DNA of 64,000 nucleotides from Bacteroidales bacterium (GCA_017625535.1 JAGAKR010000022.1:30349-94348); one strand, 5' to 3'. Shown: positions 31,045 through 40,468, counted from the stretch's first letter. Program-made: numbers and translations. The notes: generated from the sequence alone by a model not told the origin.

Positions 31045-31076
31045 CAAATGTAATGATAATTAAGATAACGGAGAAA
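31045..31076 (-). promoter_or_regulatory. Promoter of exbB-exbD-tonB
   Basis: On the minus strand TTTC (31076-31073) is followed after 20 bases by TACATTTG (31052-31045), matching the consensus -7 box with a near-match -33. The leader to the ATG at 31031 is very short. Confidence 0.5.
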
Positions 31077-31093
31077 TTGTTGCACCATAAATT

Positions 31094-32350
31094 CTACTCG
31101 TAGCGGAGGGCCTCAATAGGGTCCAGCCTGGAGGCCTTTACAGCCGGAAGATAACCGCTTGCAACCCCCACAAACAGACAAACCACAATTGCTGCAAACA
31201 TCCACAGCCACGGAATTATGAACGGCGCACCCATTGCCGCTGCAACAATGTTGCCAATCAGTATTCCGGCTACAATTCCTGCAGCACACCCTATCTGGCT
31301 TATGGCCACAGACTCTATCAGGAACTGCTCCTTTATGGTTTTGGAAGAGGCTCCCAACGCCTTTCTGGTACCTATCTCCCTTGTCCTCTCCTTAACTGAA
31401 ACCAGCATTATGTTCATAAGTCCCACAGCCGCCCCCAGAAGGGTAATGAGTCCTATCACCGCAGAAACAACGGTTATCACCCCCATAACCTCAGAGAGTT
31501 CTGTAATCATTGCCTCACTGCTGCTTATCCTGAAGTCAGTTTCATCTATAGGGGAAAGCCTCCTTACTGCACGCATCACCTGCTCTGCCTTGCCCTGGTA
31601 ATCCCCATCTGCATCAAACTCCATTGGCACCACCCCTATTGTAAACGAACTGTTCTCCCCCATAAAATACCCCCTTGCTGCAGGTATTGGAATTATCACG
31701 TGACTGTCTGCACTTCCTCCGAATGCACCGCCCACAGACTCCAGCACCCCCACAATTTCAAACCTCACCCCCTGAACGGAAATTATCTTCCCCAAAGGCT
31801 CCTCATTGTTCTTGAAAAGTGTATTCACAATGCCGTTTCCCACCACGCATACAAAAGAGGAGGTCTTCATATCAGTCTCACCTATCCCTCTCCCTTTTGA
31901 AACCTGTGTATTTGTATATGTGAGGTAATTTTCATCCGCCGCAAACACTGTTGCTGTAGGATTGGTGCTCTCACCTTCATACTTTATTGTAGCATTTGAA
32001 ACGGCCCTGGAATAAAGGGATACTGTACAGTTCTCCTTAAAATTCTCCTTGAACATCCTGGCCTGGGAATAGGTGATTGCCATAGCATTCCTCACACGTG
32101 GACGTATCCCACCCTCAACAGAGAAATACTTTGGCACTATAGAGAAAGATGTGGTGCCGAACTTTTCAAAACTGGAAAACACCTCCCTCTTGAGGGCATC
32201 CGTAGCTGTAAGGATCCCCACCAGAGATGTAATTCCCACCGCAATTATAGCAATTGTAAGGAGAGACCTTAGCCTGTTGCTCCTTATGGATTTCATTGCC
32301 ACACTTATATTCTCCCTCACAAGAGGCGAAAAAAGAGATTTTATTTCCAC
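31094..32350 (-). CDS. MacB/FtsX-type ABC transporter permease
   Basis: The 418 residues have an N-terminal membrane helix after a cytoplasmic start (NRLRSLLTIAIIAVGITSLV), a large periplasmic MacB-type domain (about 45-270) and three C-terminal membrane helices. The FtsX signature VGLMNIMLVSVKERTREIGT is followed by RKALGASSKTIKEQFLIES. It probably pairs with an ATPase encoded elsewhere, since none is adjacent. Such permeases export lipoproteins, peptides or drugs. It diverges from the pseudouridine synthase gene. Confidence 0.88.
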   Translation of the reverse strand: MEIKSLFSPLVRENISVAMKSIRSNRLRSLLTIAIIAVGITSLVGILTATDALKREVFSSFEKFGTTSFSIVPKYFSVEGGIRPRVRNAMAITYSQARMFKENFKENCTVSLYSRAVSNATIKYEGESTNPTATVFAADENYLTYTNTQVSKGRGIGETDMKTSSFVCVVGNGIVNTLFKNNEEPLGKIISVQGVRFEIVGVLESVGGAFGGSADSHVIIPIPAARGYFMGENSSFTIGVVPMEFDADGDYQGKAEQVMRAVRRLSPIDETDFRISSSEAMITELSEVMGVITVVSAVIGLITLLGAAVGLMNIMLVSVKERTREIGTRKALGASSKTIKEQFLIESVAISQIGCAAGIVAGILIGNIVAAAMGAPFIIPWLWMFAAIVVCLFVGVASGYLPAVKASRLDPIEALRYE

Positions 32351-32404
32351 GTCCGTTCCTCCACAAATTATTGGGTAAAAGTAGGAAAATCTGATAGATT
32401 AACA

Positions 32405-32412
32405 TAACTTTG
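32405..32412 (+). promoter_or_regulatory. -7 element of the RluB-like/era operon
   Basis: TAACTTTG matches TAnnTTTG and lies 22 bases before the ATG at 32435. No clear -33 element was found. Confidence 0.45.
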
Positions 32413-32434
32413 CGCCCTATTTTTACTTATATAG

Positions 32435-33643
32435 ATGAGAAACAACACTAACAACAAACGTACCACCGGTACAAGAGGTACAGGACGTACAGGCGCACCA
32501 AGCGGCAGAAGAGCTTCATCTCCTGCAAAAGGTGCTGCGCAGGGAAGACCTGCAAGACGCTACTCAGCCGCAGAAGGCTCAGTTTATGGCTCAGTTGAAG
32601 AGAACTCAGCAAAGCGTAATTTTTCATCTGCAAGAGGAGGCAAATCCTTTGATAAACCATCAAGGGACAGCAGACCTGCAGGCAAATCATTCAGGGATGA
32701 GAAACCATTCGGCAAACCTTCATCGGGAAGATCATTTGACAAAGGGGGCAAAGGCAGCTTCCGCGGTGATAGGGATTTTGAAGAGAAGGGGAACAGAAGT
32801 TTCGCAGAGAGGGAGTTTACCGGAAAGAGGGCTTACGGTATGGTAGGCAAATCCCTTGAAGAGAGGAAGAACTACAGAGGCGTACAGAACTACACCCCTG
32901 CACAGCGTGCCCCTAAGGCAAAGGCTGATGAGGGTGTAAGGCTCAACAAATACATTGCAAACTCAGGTATCTGCTCAAGAAGGGAGGCAGATGACTATAT
33001 AGTGGCAGGTCTTGTAAGTGTAAACGGCGTTACAATTACAGAACTCGGTACAAGGGTATACCCTAACGATGTTGTAAGGTTCAACGACGAGCGCATCAAA
33101 GGAGAGCAGAAAGTTTACATTGTAATGAACAAGCCCAAGGATTTTGTAACTACAATGAGCGACCCTCACGCAGAGCGCACCGTAATGCAGCTTGTAGAGG
33201 GCAAGTGCCAGGAGAGAGTTTACCCTGTAGGCAGACTGGACAAAGCCACCACAGGTGTGCTGCTCCTTACCAACGACGGCGAATTGGCAGACAAACTTAC
33301 CCACCCTTCATTTGAGAAGAAGAAGATTTACCACGTGTTCCTTGACAAGAACTTCAAGCGTACAGATATGGATGCCCTTCTTGAGGGTATAAAACTTGAG
33401 GACGGCTTCATCCAGGCAGATGCCCTCTCATACATAGATGAGGACAAGGCTCAGGTTGGAGTTGAAATCCACTCCGGCAGGAACAGGATTGTAAGGAGAA
33501 TGTTCGAGCACTTCGGTTACAAGGTGAAGAAACTCGACCGTGTATACTTTGCAGGCCTCACCAAGAAGAACCTCCGCAGAGGACAGTGGAGATTCCTTAC
33601 AGACCTTGAGGTTTCAATGTTGAAAATGGGATCATTTGAGTAA
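32435..33643 (+). CDS. RluB/RsuA-family rRNA pseudouridine synthase with long basic N-terminal extension
   Basis: The 402 residues split into an extension (1-165) rich in Arg, Gly, Ser, Lys and Phe (repeats such as GKSFDKPSRDSRPAGKSFRD) and a normal enzyme. An S4 domain (VRLNKYIANSGICSRREADD) comes first, and the catalytic Asp lies in VGRLDKATTGVLLLTNDGEL. The C-terminal GRNRIVRRMFEHFGYKVKKL is typical of RluB. The extension resembles RNA-binding RGG-like tails seen on Bacteroidetes enzymes and is inferred to help bind RNA. era follows after 15 bases. Confidence 0.9.
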   Translation: MRNNTNNKRTTGTRGTGRTGAPSGRRASSPAKGAAQGRPARRYSAAEGSVYGSVEENSAKRNFSSARGGKSFDKPSRDSRPAGKSFRDEKPFGKPSSGRSFDKGGKGSFRGDRDFEEKGNRSFAEREFTGKRAYGMVGKSLEERKNYRGVQNYTPAQRAPKAKADEGVRLNKYIANSGICSRREADDYIVAGLVSVNGVTITELGTRVYPNDVVRFNDERIKGEQKVYIVMNKPKDFVTTMSDPHAERTVMQLVEGKCQERVYPVGRLDKATTGVLLLTNDGELADKLTHPSFEKKKIYHVFLDKNFKRTDMDALLEGIKLEDGFIQADALSYIDEDKAQVGVEIHSGRNRIVRRMFEHFGYKVKKLDRVYFAGLTKKNLRRGQWRFLTDLEVSMLKMGSFE

Positions 33644-33658
33644 AACTCCGCTGCAATT

Positions 33659-34564
33659 ATGGAAATGGAAAACGGAATGGACCAGATAAACAAGGCTGGT
33701 TTTGTAAACATAATAGGCAATCCTAACGTGGGCAAATCCACCCTTATGAATGCCCTTGTTGGAGAGAAACTCTCCATTGTTACGGCCAAGGCCCAGACAA
33801 CAAGGCACCGCATTATGGGTATTGTAAACGGCGAGGACTACCAGATTGTATTCTCCGACACTCCAGGTATCCTCAAGCCCAACTATATGCTCCAGGAGAG
33901 CATGATGGACTTTGTGGAGACAGCCATCGGCGATGCAGACATCATCCTCTATGTAACCGATGTCATTGAAAAAATGGACAAGAACATGGAGTATATAGAG
34001 AAGCTCAACAAAGTTGAGTGTCCGGTTATCATTGCCATAAACAAGATAGATGAAACCAAGCAGGAAAAAGTTATTGAACTTGTGGAGAAATGGCACGCAA
34101 CCGTTCCAAAAGCGGAAATCCTTCCAATATCCGCACTCAACAAATTCAATATTGACCTACTCCTTGGCCGCCTTGTGGAACTGCTTCCAAAGCAGCACGC
34201 CTGGTACGACAGGGATGTCTTCACCGACAAATCGATGCGCTTCTTTGCATCTGAAATTATCCGTGAAAAAATCCTTCTCAACTACAACAAGGAGATCCCT
34301 TACTGCACAGAAGTGGTGATTGATGCATTTGAAGAAAATGAGGAGATCTACAACATCAGTGCAATAATAAACGTAATAAGGGAATCACAGAAAGGAATCA
34401 TCATAGGCCCCAAAGGACTTGCCCTCAAGCGCGTAGGGACCCAGGCCCGCAAGGATATGGAAAAATTCTTTGAAAAGAAGGTATTCCTGAAGATGTTTGT
34501 AAAGGTTAACCCCAACTGGAGGGAAAGCAAAAAGGAACTCAAGAAGTTCGGCTACATATATTAA
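33659..34564 (+). CDS. era: GTPase Era
   Basis: Era binds the 3' end of 16S rRNA during 30S assembly. The 301 residues contain the G motifs NPNVGKSTL (G1), TTRHR (G2), DTPGI (G3) and NKID (G4). The C-terminal KH domain includes GPKGLALKRVGTQARKDMEK and VKVNPNWRESKKEL. It is the second gene after the pseudouridine synthase and ends at a strong 16-bp hairpin. Confidence 0.95.
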   Translation: MEMENGMDQINKAGFVNIIGNPNVGKSTLMNALVGEKLSIVTAKAQTTRHRIMGIVNGEDYQIVFSDTPGILKPNYMLQESMMDFVETAIGDADIILYVTDVIEKMDKNMEYIEKLNKVECPVIIAINKIDETKQEKVIELVEKWHATVPKAEILPISALNKFNIDLLLGRLVELLPKQHAWYDRDVFTDKSMRFFASEIIREKILLNYNKEIPYCTEVVIDAFEENEEIYNISAIINVIRESQKGIIIGPKGLALKRVGTQARKDMEKFFEKKVFLKMFVKVNPNWRESKKELKKFGYIY

Positions 34565-34598
34565 ATGAAGAGGGCCACACAAGTGGCCCTCTTCATTT
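34563..34598. terminator. Bidirectional intrinsic terminator after era
   Basis: The arms at 34563-34578 and 34583-34598 are perfect 16-bp complements around ACAA, with A/T-rich ends on both sides. It overlaps the last bases of the era stop and lies between convergent genes. Confidence 0.85.
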
Positions 34599-34605
34599 AT
34601 TGTCT

Positions 34606-35091
34606 CTATAAATTATATCCTAAATCAACAGTCTTTTCAGCTCCTTCCTTAAAAGAAAAAACAATAGGATCATAAAACTCCTTTGAATAATAATGCTGAA
34701 TACTTATAACATACTCCCCTTCTTTCATGCCAACTATTTCACAAATGCACTCCATAGGACAAGTACCACAATACGCTACACCTGTCAGATTCTCCTCCTT
34801 TAATGTGATTGTATTCCCTTCATTGCTGACAGACAGTTGAATCTTCGCACCACAATTGAATTCCCCCTTCCTGTGCACCATCAGCGTATTACCTCTTGCC
34901 TCCAAGGTAATGACATTTGCTATCGGATTTGCCACAGATTTTGTCTTGCTTTTATCAAGACAACCACTTGCTTCAGATTGCATGGCTATGCTCAACGAAT
35001 TATGCTCAAGCTGTTCATCACTTTTATCGCATGCACAGAACAACACAACAAGAGTCATAGAAACGCATAGAAAAAATCTCAGAGTCTTCAT
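34606..35091 (-). CDS. Cys-rich lipoprotein of unknown function
   Basis: From the ATG at 35091 the 161 residues begin with a lipoprotein signal (FFLCVSMTLVVLFCAC). The frame is open upstream, but a matching promoter at 35128-35158 supports this start. The mature part is beta-rich and contains Cys in FNCGAKIQ and in AYCGTCPMECICEI, which could form disulfides or bind a metal. I do not recognise a family. Base composition is more AT-rich than that of neighbouring genes. Confidence 0.7.
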   Translation of the reverse strand: MKTLRFFLCVSMTLVVLFCACDKSDEQLEHNSLSIAMQSEASGCLDKSKTKSVANPIANVITLEARGNTLMVHRKGEFNCGAKIQLSVSNEGNTITLKEENLTGVAYCGTCPMECICEIVGMKEGEYVISIQHYYSKEFYDPIVFSFKEGAEKTVDLGYNL

Positions 35092-35127
35092 AGGCTTTTC
35101 AATTTTTAGAATGGTTGAACGATATTT

Positions 35128-35158
35128 GCAAGATAAAAAAAAATCCTGTATTTGCAAA
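35128..35158 (-). promoter_or_regulatory. Promoter of the Cys-rich lipoprotein gene
   Basis: On the minus strand TTTG (35158-35155) is followed after 19 bases by TATCTTGC (35135-35128). The leader to the ATG at 35091 is about 30 bases. Confidence 0.55.
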
Positions 35159-35170
35159 TACAAGATTTTC

Positions 35171-35722
35171 TCATTTCCGTTCCAACTGGAATTTTTCCGT
35201 AAAATCCTTAATCTGTCCTCCCATCTTCTTTTCGCCGGTATTGTATATCCATTGGGCACAATTCAGATATATGTTCTCCCGCCGCTCCATAAGGGTATCT
35301 ATAGATTGTGAAAGCTCCTCCTCAGATTTTCCGGTAAGCAGCGGCCTGCGGGAGTTGTTCTTTGTCAGACGTCCCAGAAGGACATCTTTAGGGCACTGGA
35401 GATACACGCACGATGTGCAGATTTTCACTACCTCCGCGCTTGGCGGATATGTTACCGTACCGCCACCAAGGGCCAGCACAAGTGTGTAAGGTTCTTTGGA
35501 ATTCAGATAATTGTACTCCTCCACAATTTCTTTCAGGGAGGCAAACTCCTCCTGCCTGAACCACTCCTCCCCGTTTTTCTCAAAAATTGTGGAGATGCTC
35601 ATGGCCCATTTGTCCTCTATGTAATCATCAAGATCTATGAACCTGCAGTTGCATGCCGCGGCAAGCCCCCTGCCAATGGTGCTTTTTCCACAACCCATAA
35701 AACCGCATAGAGTAATTATCAT
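35171..35722 (-). CDS. aroK: Shikimate kinase
   Basis: The enzyme phosphorylates shikimate in aromatic amino-acid synthesis. The 183 residues show the P-loop GFMGCGKSTIGRGL, the shikimate-binding Asp in FIDLDDYIE, the Arg in EEWFRQEE, and LALGGGTV. It starts 21 bases after the parC stop and probably shares its transcript. aroE lies on the other strand about 12 kb away, so the pathway is dispersed. Confidence 0.93.
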   Translation of the reverse strand: MIITLCGFMGCGKSTIGRGLAAACNCRFIDLDDYIEDKWAMSISTIFEKNGEEWFRQEEFASLKEIVEEYNYLNSKEPYTLVLALGGGTVTYPPSAEVVKICTSCVYLQCPKDVLLGRLTKNNSRRPLLTGKSEEELSQSIDTLMERRENIYLNCAQWIYNTGEKKMGGQIKDFTEKFQLERK

Positions 35723-35743
35723 TTTCTTCCCGATAAAAATCAG

Positions 35744-38467
35744 CTAAAACAAAGTTGGCTCGTCAAATTCAACAGTGCTCCCCGGAGCAAACCCCTCTAC
35801 CGGAGCATCTGCCCCCCCTTCATGACCTGCCGCTGCAGAATCCTCACCTTCCGGATTGCTGTCGGGAAGATTATCTTCATCCTCCTCTTTCTGCAGAGGC
35901 TCAATGAATTTCACACTTTGCACCTCAAATGCTGTGGCACGTTTTCCTTTTGCCTTGAAACCCTTCTTCCCTATGAATTCCTCCACATCAATTGCCTCTG
36001 CCTCCCTCTTTGCGTGCTTGCCGCCAAAGGTGATGAGGGCCTGCGGATGGAGGTCTTCGGAGAGTTCCACAAATCGGGAACCGGGTGCATCCGAGATGAA
36101 GAGTACAGGCATATTGTCATTAGGCTCAAACGAGAACCTCTTTATATAATGGAATCCTGTTTCACCGTCTATATATATTGCGCTGTAGGTCTTCTGGGAA
36201 TCATATTTTTCCACCTTAAGGATATCCCCCTGGTAACGGTTGCTCAGATCAAAGTTGGTGGTGTAGAATGTGCCGTCCTTGCAGATTACCAGTATGCGGT
36301 CTCCGCTCTGGAACTCGCCAAGCAACAGGCCACGCGAATCTTCGTTCAGGCGGTTTATGTCTGTATCAAACCACACCGGTTTGCCTCCTATGGTGGATTT
36401 TCCTTTTGATTTCAACTGAACCTTGTGCAGCGGATTCCTTGAGAGGATATTTCCCATTGATGCCCTTCCCTTAACGGCCAACTCCGCAAAGTCATACTCA
36501 AAGATGAGTTTCTTGAGTTTTGGCCTTGGTTTGAGGAATACCTTAAGCACCTCCGCCTCTCCATTGGGGTTTGCAGAGAACCATACTATTGTGGAATCGG
36601 GCTTCCCTTGGGTAAGGTCATACCATTTGTCCCTTGTAACACTGGTTACAGAGAACCTCTTGGCATATACAGTTCCTGTTTTGCCGTCTGCAGAGTATTT
36701 GCCGTCCTTGTACACCACGTTGTAGATTGTACGGGCATCATTCTTCACAAACACCGCCGCATGCAAAATGTCTTTCCCTACAAATGCCTTGTTCTGCACT
36801 TTGGTTACAATATATTTTCCGTTCTTCAGGAACACAATTATATCATCAATATCCGAGCACTCGCACAGATATTCAGCATTCTCATCCTTCTTGAGGTCTG
36901 TACCCACAAAGCCTTCGGAACGGTTCACATAAAGTTTGGCATTTGCCACCACAACTTTTGTAGCCTCAATGGTTTCAAAGTTGCCTATCTCCGTAAGCCT
37001 TGGATATTTTGCACCGTATTTTTTCTTCAGTTTCCTGAAATATGAAATTGCATATTCCACAAGATGGGCCAGATTGTCCTTAACCACCTTCATCTCCTCC
37101 TCCAGTTTCAGAATCTTCTCATCCACCGCCTTAACGTCAAACTTGGATATCTTGCGCACCGGTTTCTCCACAAGTTTGAGAATGTCCTCCATTATTATTG
37201 GGCGGTGTACCAGATGCTGATATTCCAGCATCTTCTTGTGCACCTCCTCCAACTGGGCCTCCCAGGTCTTGGCCTCCTGCTCCAGGATACGGTACACCTT
37301 GTTCTCAAAGAATATCTTCTCCAGAGAGAAATAGTGCCACTCGTTCTCCAGTTCCGCCATCCTTATCTCAAGTTCGCGGCGCAGCAGTTCCTTTGTATAA
37401 TCCGCACTGTATCTGAGGATTTCATCCACCCCAATGAAGTGCGGATGCTTGTCCATAATCACACAGGAGTTCGGTGATATGGATACCTCGCAATCTGTGA
37501 ATGCATAAAGTGCGTCTATGGTTTTGTCGGGAGAAATGTCATTGTGCAGATGGATTACAATCTCAGCATTTGCTGCAGTGTTGTCATCCACCTTCTTTAT
37601 CTTTATTTTCCCCTTGTCGTTTGCCTTAAGGATACTTTCAATGAGCACAGAGGTGCTCTTTCCAAAAGGTATCTCTGTGATTACAAGGGTTTTCTTGTCA
37701 AGTTTGGATATTTTGGCCCTCACCTTAACCGCTCCGCCACGCAGGCCGCGGTTGTATTTGCCGCAGTCTATCAGGCCGCCTGTAGGAAAATCGGGATACA
37801 GTTCAAACTCTTCCCCTTTGTAGTGGGCAATTGCAGCATCTATAACCTCGTTGAAGTTGTGCGGAAGAATTTTTGATGCCAGACCCACTGCAATACCCTC
37901 AACACCCTGCACCAGCAGGAGCGGGAATTTTACAGGTAGGTTCACAGGCTCCTGGTTCCTGCCGTCATAGGAGTTCATCCACTCTGTAGTCTTTGGATTG
38001 AAGACAACCTCTTTTGCAAACTCGCTCAGGCGTGCCTCAATGTAACGGGGAGCCGCTGCGCTGTCACCGGTAAGGATGTTTCCCCAGTTTCCCTGGCAAT
38101 CTACCAGCAGGTCCTTCTGCCCCAACTGCACAAGTGCATCTCCAATGGAGGCATCACCATGCGGGTGATACTGCATTGTCTGTCCTATAATGTTGGCAAC
38201 CTTGTTGTAACGGCCGTCATCTATATTCTTCATGGCGTGCATGATACGCCTCTGCACCGGCTTGAAGCCGTCAGAAATGTGCGGAACTGCACGTTCCAGA
38301 ATTACATAAGATGCGTAATCCAGAAACCAGTCCTTGTACATTCCGGTAAGCTTGTACTTGTTCTCACCGTCCTGTATGAGTTTCCCGTACTTGCCGGTTC
38401 CCTCCTCCTGGCCTTCCAGAATCTCCTCTACAGCATCTTCCCTCTCTACAACTTCGTCTTCCTGCAT
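35744..38467 (-). CDS. parC: DNA topoisomerase IV subunit A
   Basis: The 907 residues form a type IIA topoisomerase A subunit. The breakage-reunion domain has RAVPHISDGFKPVQRRIMHA and the catalytic Tyr142 in AAAPRYIEARL. A C-terminal DNA-wrapping propeller follows, and an acidic tail (about 870-907) ends the protein. It lacks a clear GyrA box (QRRGGKG), favouring ParC over GyrA. In the quinolone-determining loop the sequence is HPHGDASIGD, with Ala106 where GyrA/ParC of E. coli have Ser. The gene lies 40 bases after recJ and upstream of aroK. Confidence 0.9.
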   Translation of the reverse strand: MQEDEVVEREDAVEEILEGQEEGTGKYGKLIQDGENKYKLTGMYKDWFLDYASYVILERAVPHISDGFKPVQRRIMHAMKNIDDGRYNKVANIIGQTMQYHPHGDASIGDALVQLGQKDLLVDCQGNWGNILTGDSAAAPRYIEARLSEFAKEVVFNPKTTEWMNSYDGRNQEPVNLPVKFPLLLVQGVEGIAVGLASKILPHNFNEVIDAAIAHYKGEEFELYPDFPTGGLIDCGKYNRGLRGGAVKVRAKISKLDKKTLVITEIPFGKSTSVLIESILKANDKGKIKIKKVDDNTAANAEIVIHLHNDISPDKTIDALYAFTDCEVSISPNSCVIMDKHPHFIGVDEILRYSADYTKELLRRELEIRMAELENEWHYFSLEKIFFENKVYRILEQEAKTWEAQLEEVHKKMLEYQHLVHRPIIMEDILKLVEKPVRKISKFDVKAVDEKILKLEEEMKVVKDNLAHLVEYAISYFRKLKKKYGAKYPRLTEIGNFETIEATKVVVANAKLYVNRSEGFVGTDLKKDENAEYLCECSDIDDIIVFLKNGKYIVTKVQNKAFVGKDILHAAVFVKNDARTIYNVVYKDGKYSADGKTGTVYAKRFSVTSVTRDKWYDLTQGKPDSTIVWFSANPNGEAEVLKVFLKPRPKLKKLIFEYDFAELAVKGRASMGNILSRNPLHKVQLKSKGKSTIGGKPVWFDTDINRLNEDSRGLLLGEFQSGDRILVICKDGTFYTTNFDLSNRYQGDILKVEKYDSQKTYSAIYIDGETGFHYIKRFSFEPNDNMPVLFISDAPGSRFVELSEDLHPQALITFGGKHAKREAEAIDVEEFIGKKGFKAKGKRATAFEVQSVKFIEPLQKEEDEDNLPDSNPEGEDSAAAGHEGGADAPVEGFAPGSTVEFDEPTLF

Positions 38468-38507
38468 GTTATATCCTTTTGCAATTTTTACCCTTTCGGG
38501 CAGGTTT

Positions 38508-40259
38508 CTATATGAAGTCTTCCCTGTTCCTGATATCCTTTATCCTCAGTTGCAGATTGGCAATTCCCCTGTAGTAGTTCTCTGCTATTGAATAGCAGAT
38601 GTCCACCGGATTGCCCCCCTGCATATGGCTGAAATGCTCGCTCTTGTTGAACGCTATGGCAGAAATGTGCCTGTACGGCTCATCCTCCTGTATCAGTTCC
38701 AGTTTAAGGTGTCCGTTGTCGCTTCCAACCACCCTTCCGTTTCCGTTGTCGTACACGTTTTCAGTTACAAACACCGGAGAACTGTTGCCCGGGCCGAACG
38801 GCTGGAACTGCTTCAGAATCCTGAAGAATTTAGGGGTAATCTGCTTGAAGTCCAGGAATGAATCAATATTCACTATTGGGGTGAGTATCTCCTTGGTAAT
38901 CTTCTGCGCCACATAATTCTCAAACCTCTCCGAGAACTCCGCCAGATTCTCCTCCTTAAGGGTCATTCCCGCAGCGTACATATGTCCGCCAAAGTTCTCC
39001 AGCAGGTCTGAACAACTCTCAATTGCCTCGTAAAGGTCAAAACCCGGAATGCTCCTTGCAGAACCGGTAACAAAACCGTTTGAATTGGTAAGAACAATTG
39101 TAGGCTTGTAATAAGCCTCAACAAGACGGCTTGCCACAATACCCACCACACCTTTGTGCCACTGGGAATTATATACTACAGTAGATTTCCTCTTCTCAAA
39201 ATCGGGGGAATGCTTCACCATCTCAATTGCCTCTATGGTAATTTCACGGTCTACATTCTTCCTCTCGTTGTTATGGACATTAATCTCTTTTCCTATGTTC
39301 AGGGCATCCTCCTCCCTCCTTGAAGTGAGCAGGTCAACGGCCATCCTTCCGCTCTCCATCCTTCCTGCCGCATTTATCCTCGGCCCTATCTTGAACACTA
39401 TGTCATCTATGGAAATTGTATGTTTCTCAAGGCCGCTCAGTTTTATCATAGAAAGAAGCCCCTTGCGTGGTGCCTCATTCAATTGTTTGAGGCCATAGAA
39501 TGCAAGCACCCTGTTCTCTCCTTTCACAGACACAAGGTCTGTTGCAATGCTCACCGCAACCAGATCCAGCAGATGCACAATCTGCTCAAAAGGGATACCA
39601 TATTTCTTCGCATAACCCTGCACCAGTTTGAATCCCACTCCGCATCCCGACAGATCATCAAACGGATAATGGCAGTCCTCCCTCTTCGGGTCCAGGATTG
39701 CCACGGCATCAGGGAGGGTTTCATCGGGAAGATGATGGTCACAAATGATGAAATCTATCCCTCTCTCCTTTGCATACTGCACCTTCTCAACCGCCTTTAT
39801 GCCGCAATCCAATGCAATTATGAGGGTATATCCCCCCTCGTGGGCCCAGTCAATCCCCTTGTATGAAATGCCATACCCCTCATCATACCTTACAGGGATA
39901 TAATACTCCAGATTGTCTGTAATTGTGCTCAAAAATGTATATACCAGGGAAACTGCAGATGTGCCGTCCACATCGTAGTCTCCATAAACGAGAATCTTCT
40001 CCTTGTTTTCAATAGCCTTGCGCACACGTGCCACTGCCTTGTCCATATCCTTCATCAGGAAAGGGTCGTGCAGCATGGAGAGGTCCGGCCTGAAGAATGT
40101 CCTGGCCTCCTCATACGTAGTAATGCCTCTCTGTACCAACAGATTGGCAAGCACGGGGTCTGTTCCCAACTCCTGGGCCAGACGGCGCACAGTTGCCGGA
40201 TTTCCCGGCTCCTTCACTATCCACTTTCTGCCTATATTATTAATTTCCATAACACACAA
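38508..40259 (-). CDS. recJ: Single-stranded-DNA exonuclease RecJ
   Basis: RecJ is a 5'-3' exonuclease for recombination and repair. The 583 residues carry the DHH-family motifs: VYGDYDVDGTSAVSLVY, LIIALDCGIK, ICDHHLPDE and the DHHA1-like GGHMYAAGMTL. The C-terminal OB-like part is present. The start could be the second ATG at 40250 (MEINNIGRKW). TACCTTTG at 40257-40264 on the minus strand looks like a -7 box, which would make the leader extremely short. Confidence 0.93.
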   Translation of the reverse strand: MCVMEINNIGRKWIVKEPGNPATVRRLAQELGTDPVLANLLVQRGITTYEEARTFFRPDLSMLHDPFLMKDMDKAVARVRKAIENKEKILVYGDYDVDGTSAVSLVYTFLSTITDNLEYYIPVRYDEGYGISYKGIDWAHEGGYTLIIALDCGIKAVEKVQYAKERGIDFIICDHHLPDETLPDAVAILDPKREDCHYPFDDLSGCGVGFKLVQGYAKKYGIPFEQIVHLLDLVAVSIATDLVSVKGENRVLAFYGLKQLNEAPRKGLLSMIKLSGLEKHTISIDDIVFKIGPRINAAGRMESGRMAVDLLTSRREEDALNIGKEINVHNNERKNVDREITIEAIEMVKHSPDFEKRKSTVVYNSQWHKGVVGIVASRLVEAYYKPTIVLTNSNGFVTGSARSIPGFDLYEAIESCSDLLENFGGHMYAAGMTLKEENLAEFSERFENYVAQKITKEILTPIVNIDSFLDFKQITPKFFRILKQFQPFGPGNSSPVFVTENVYDNGNGRVVGSDNGHLKLELIQEDEPYRHISAIAFNKSEHFSHMQGGNPVDICYSIAENYYRGIANLQLRIKDIRNREDFI

Positions 40260-40287
40260 AGGTAAGAATTTTATCTTTCTTCAACAA

Positions 40288-40434
40288 TTTTTATTGTGAC
40301 GTTGATATTATTTCCAATTTACTGATTATCACCTGTTTCCAAAATCAAATTTTCACAAAGGCCAATTACCGCATTTTTCAAGTGGTTTATAATAAGGAGT
40401 TTGGAAACAATGTCAACGTCAACAATAAAAAAAC
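40288..40434. repeat. Long imperfect inverted repeat between recJ and lysS
   Basis: A left arm at 40288-40317 and a right arm at 40401-40433 are about 30 bp long and match with two substitutions and one extra base. Conserved parts include TTTTTATTGT, GACGTTGA and TTTCCAA. A further copy of TGTTTCCAAA lies between them (40334-40343). The region also holds the divergent promoters. Confidence 0.6.
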
Positions 40435-40460
40435 TGGTGGTTTTTTAAGTAAAAAAACAC

Positions 40461-40468
40461 TATTTTTG
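40461..40468 (+). promoter_or_regulatory. -7 element of lysS
   Basis: TATTTTTG fits TAnnTTTG and lies 68 bases before the lysS ATG. No good -33 box was seen. A small A-tract/T-tract hairpin (AAAAAACTGGTGGTTTTTT) lies just upstream. Confidence 0.4.

Noticed and set aside
34606-35259. Longer start (35259) for the Cys-rich lipoprotein
   Set aside because: The extension would overlap aroK and lacks a signal, while the ATG at 35091 opens a good lipobox and lies 30 bases from a matching promoter.
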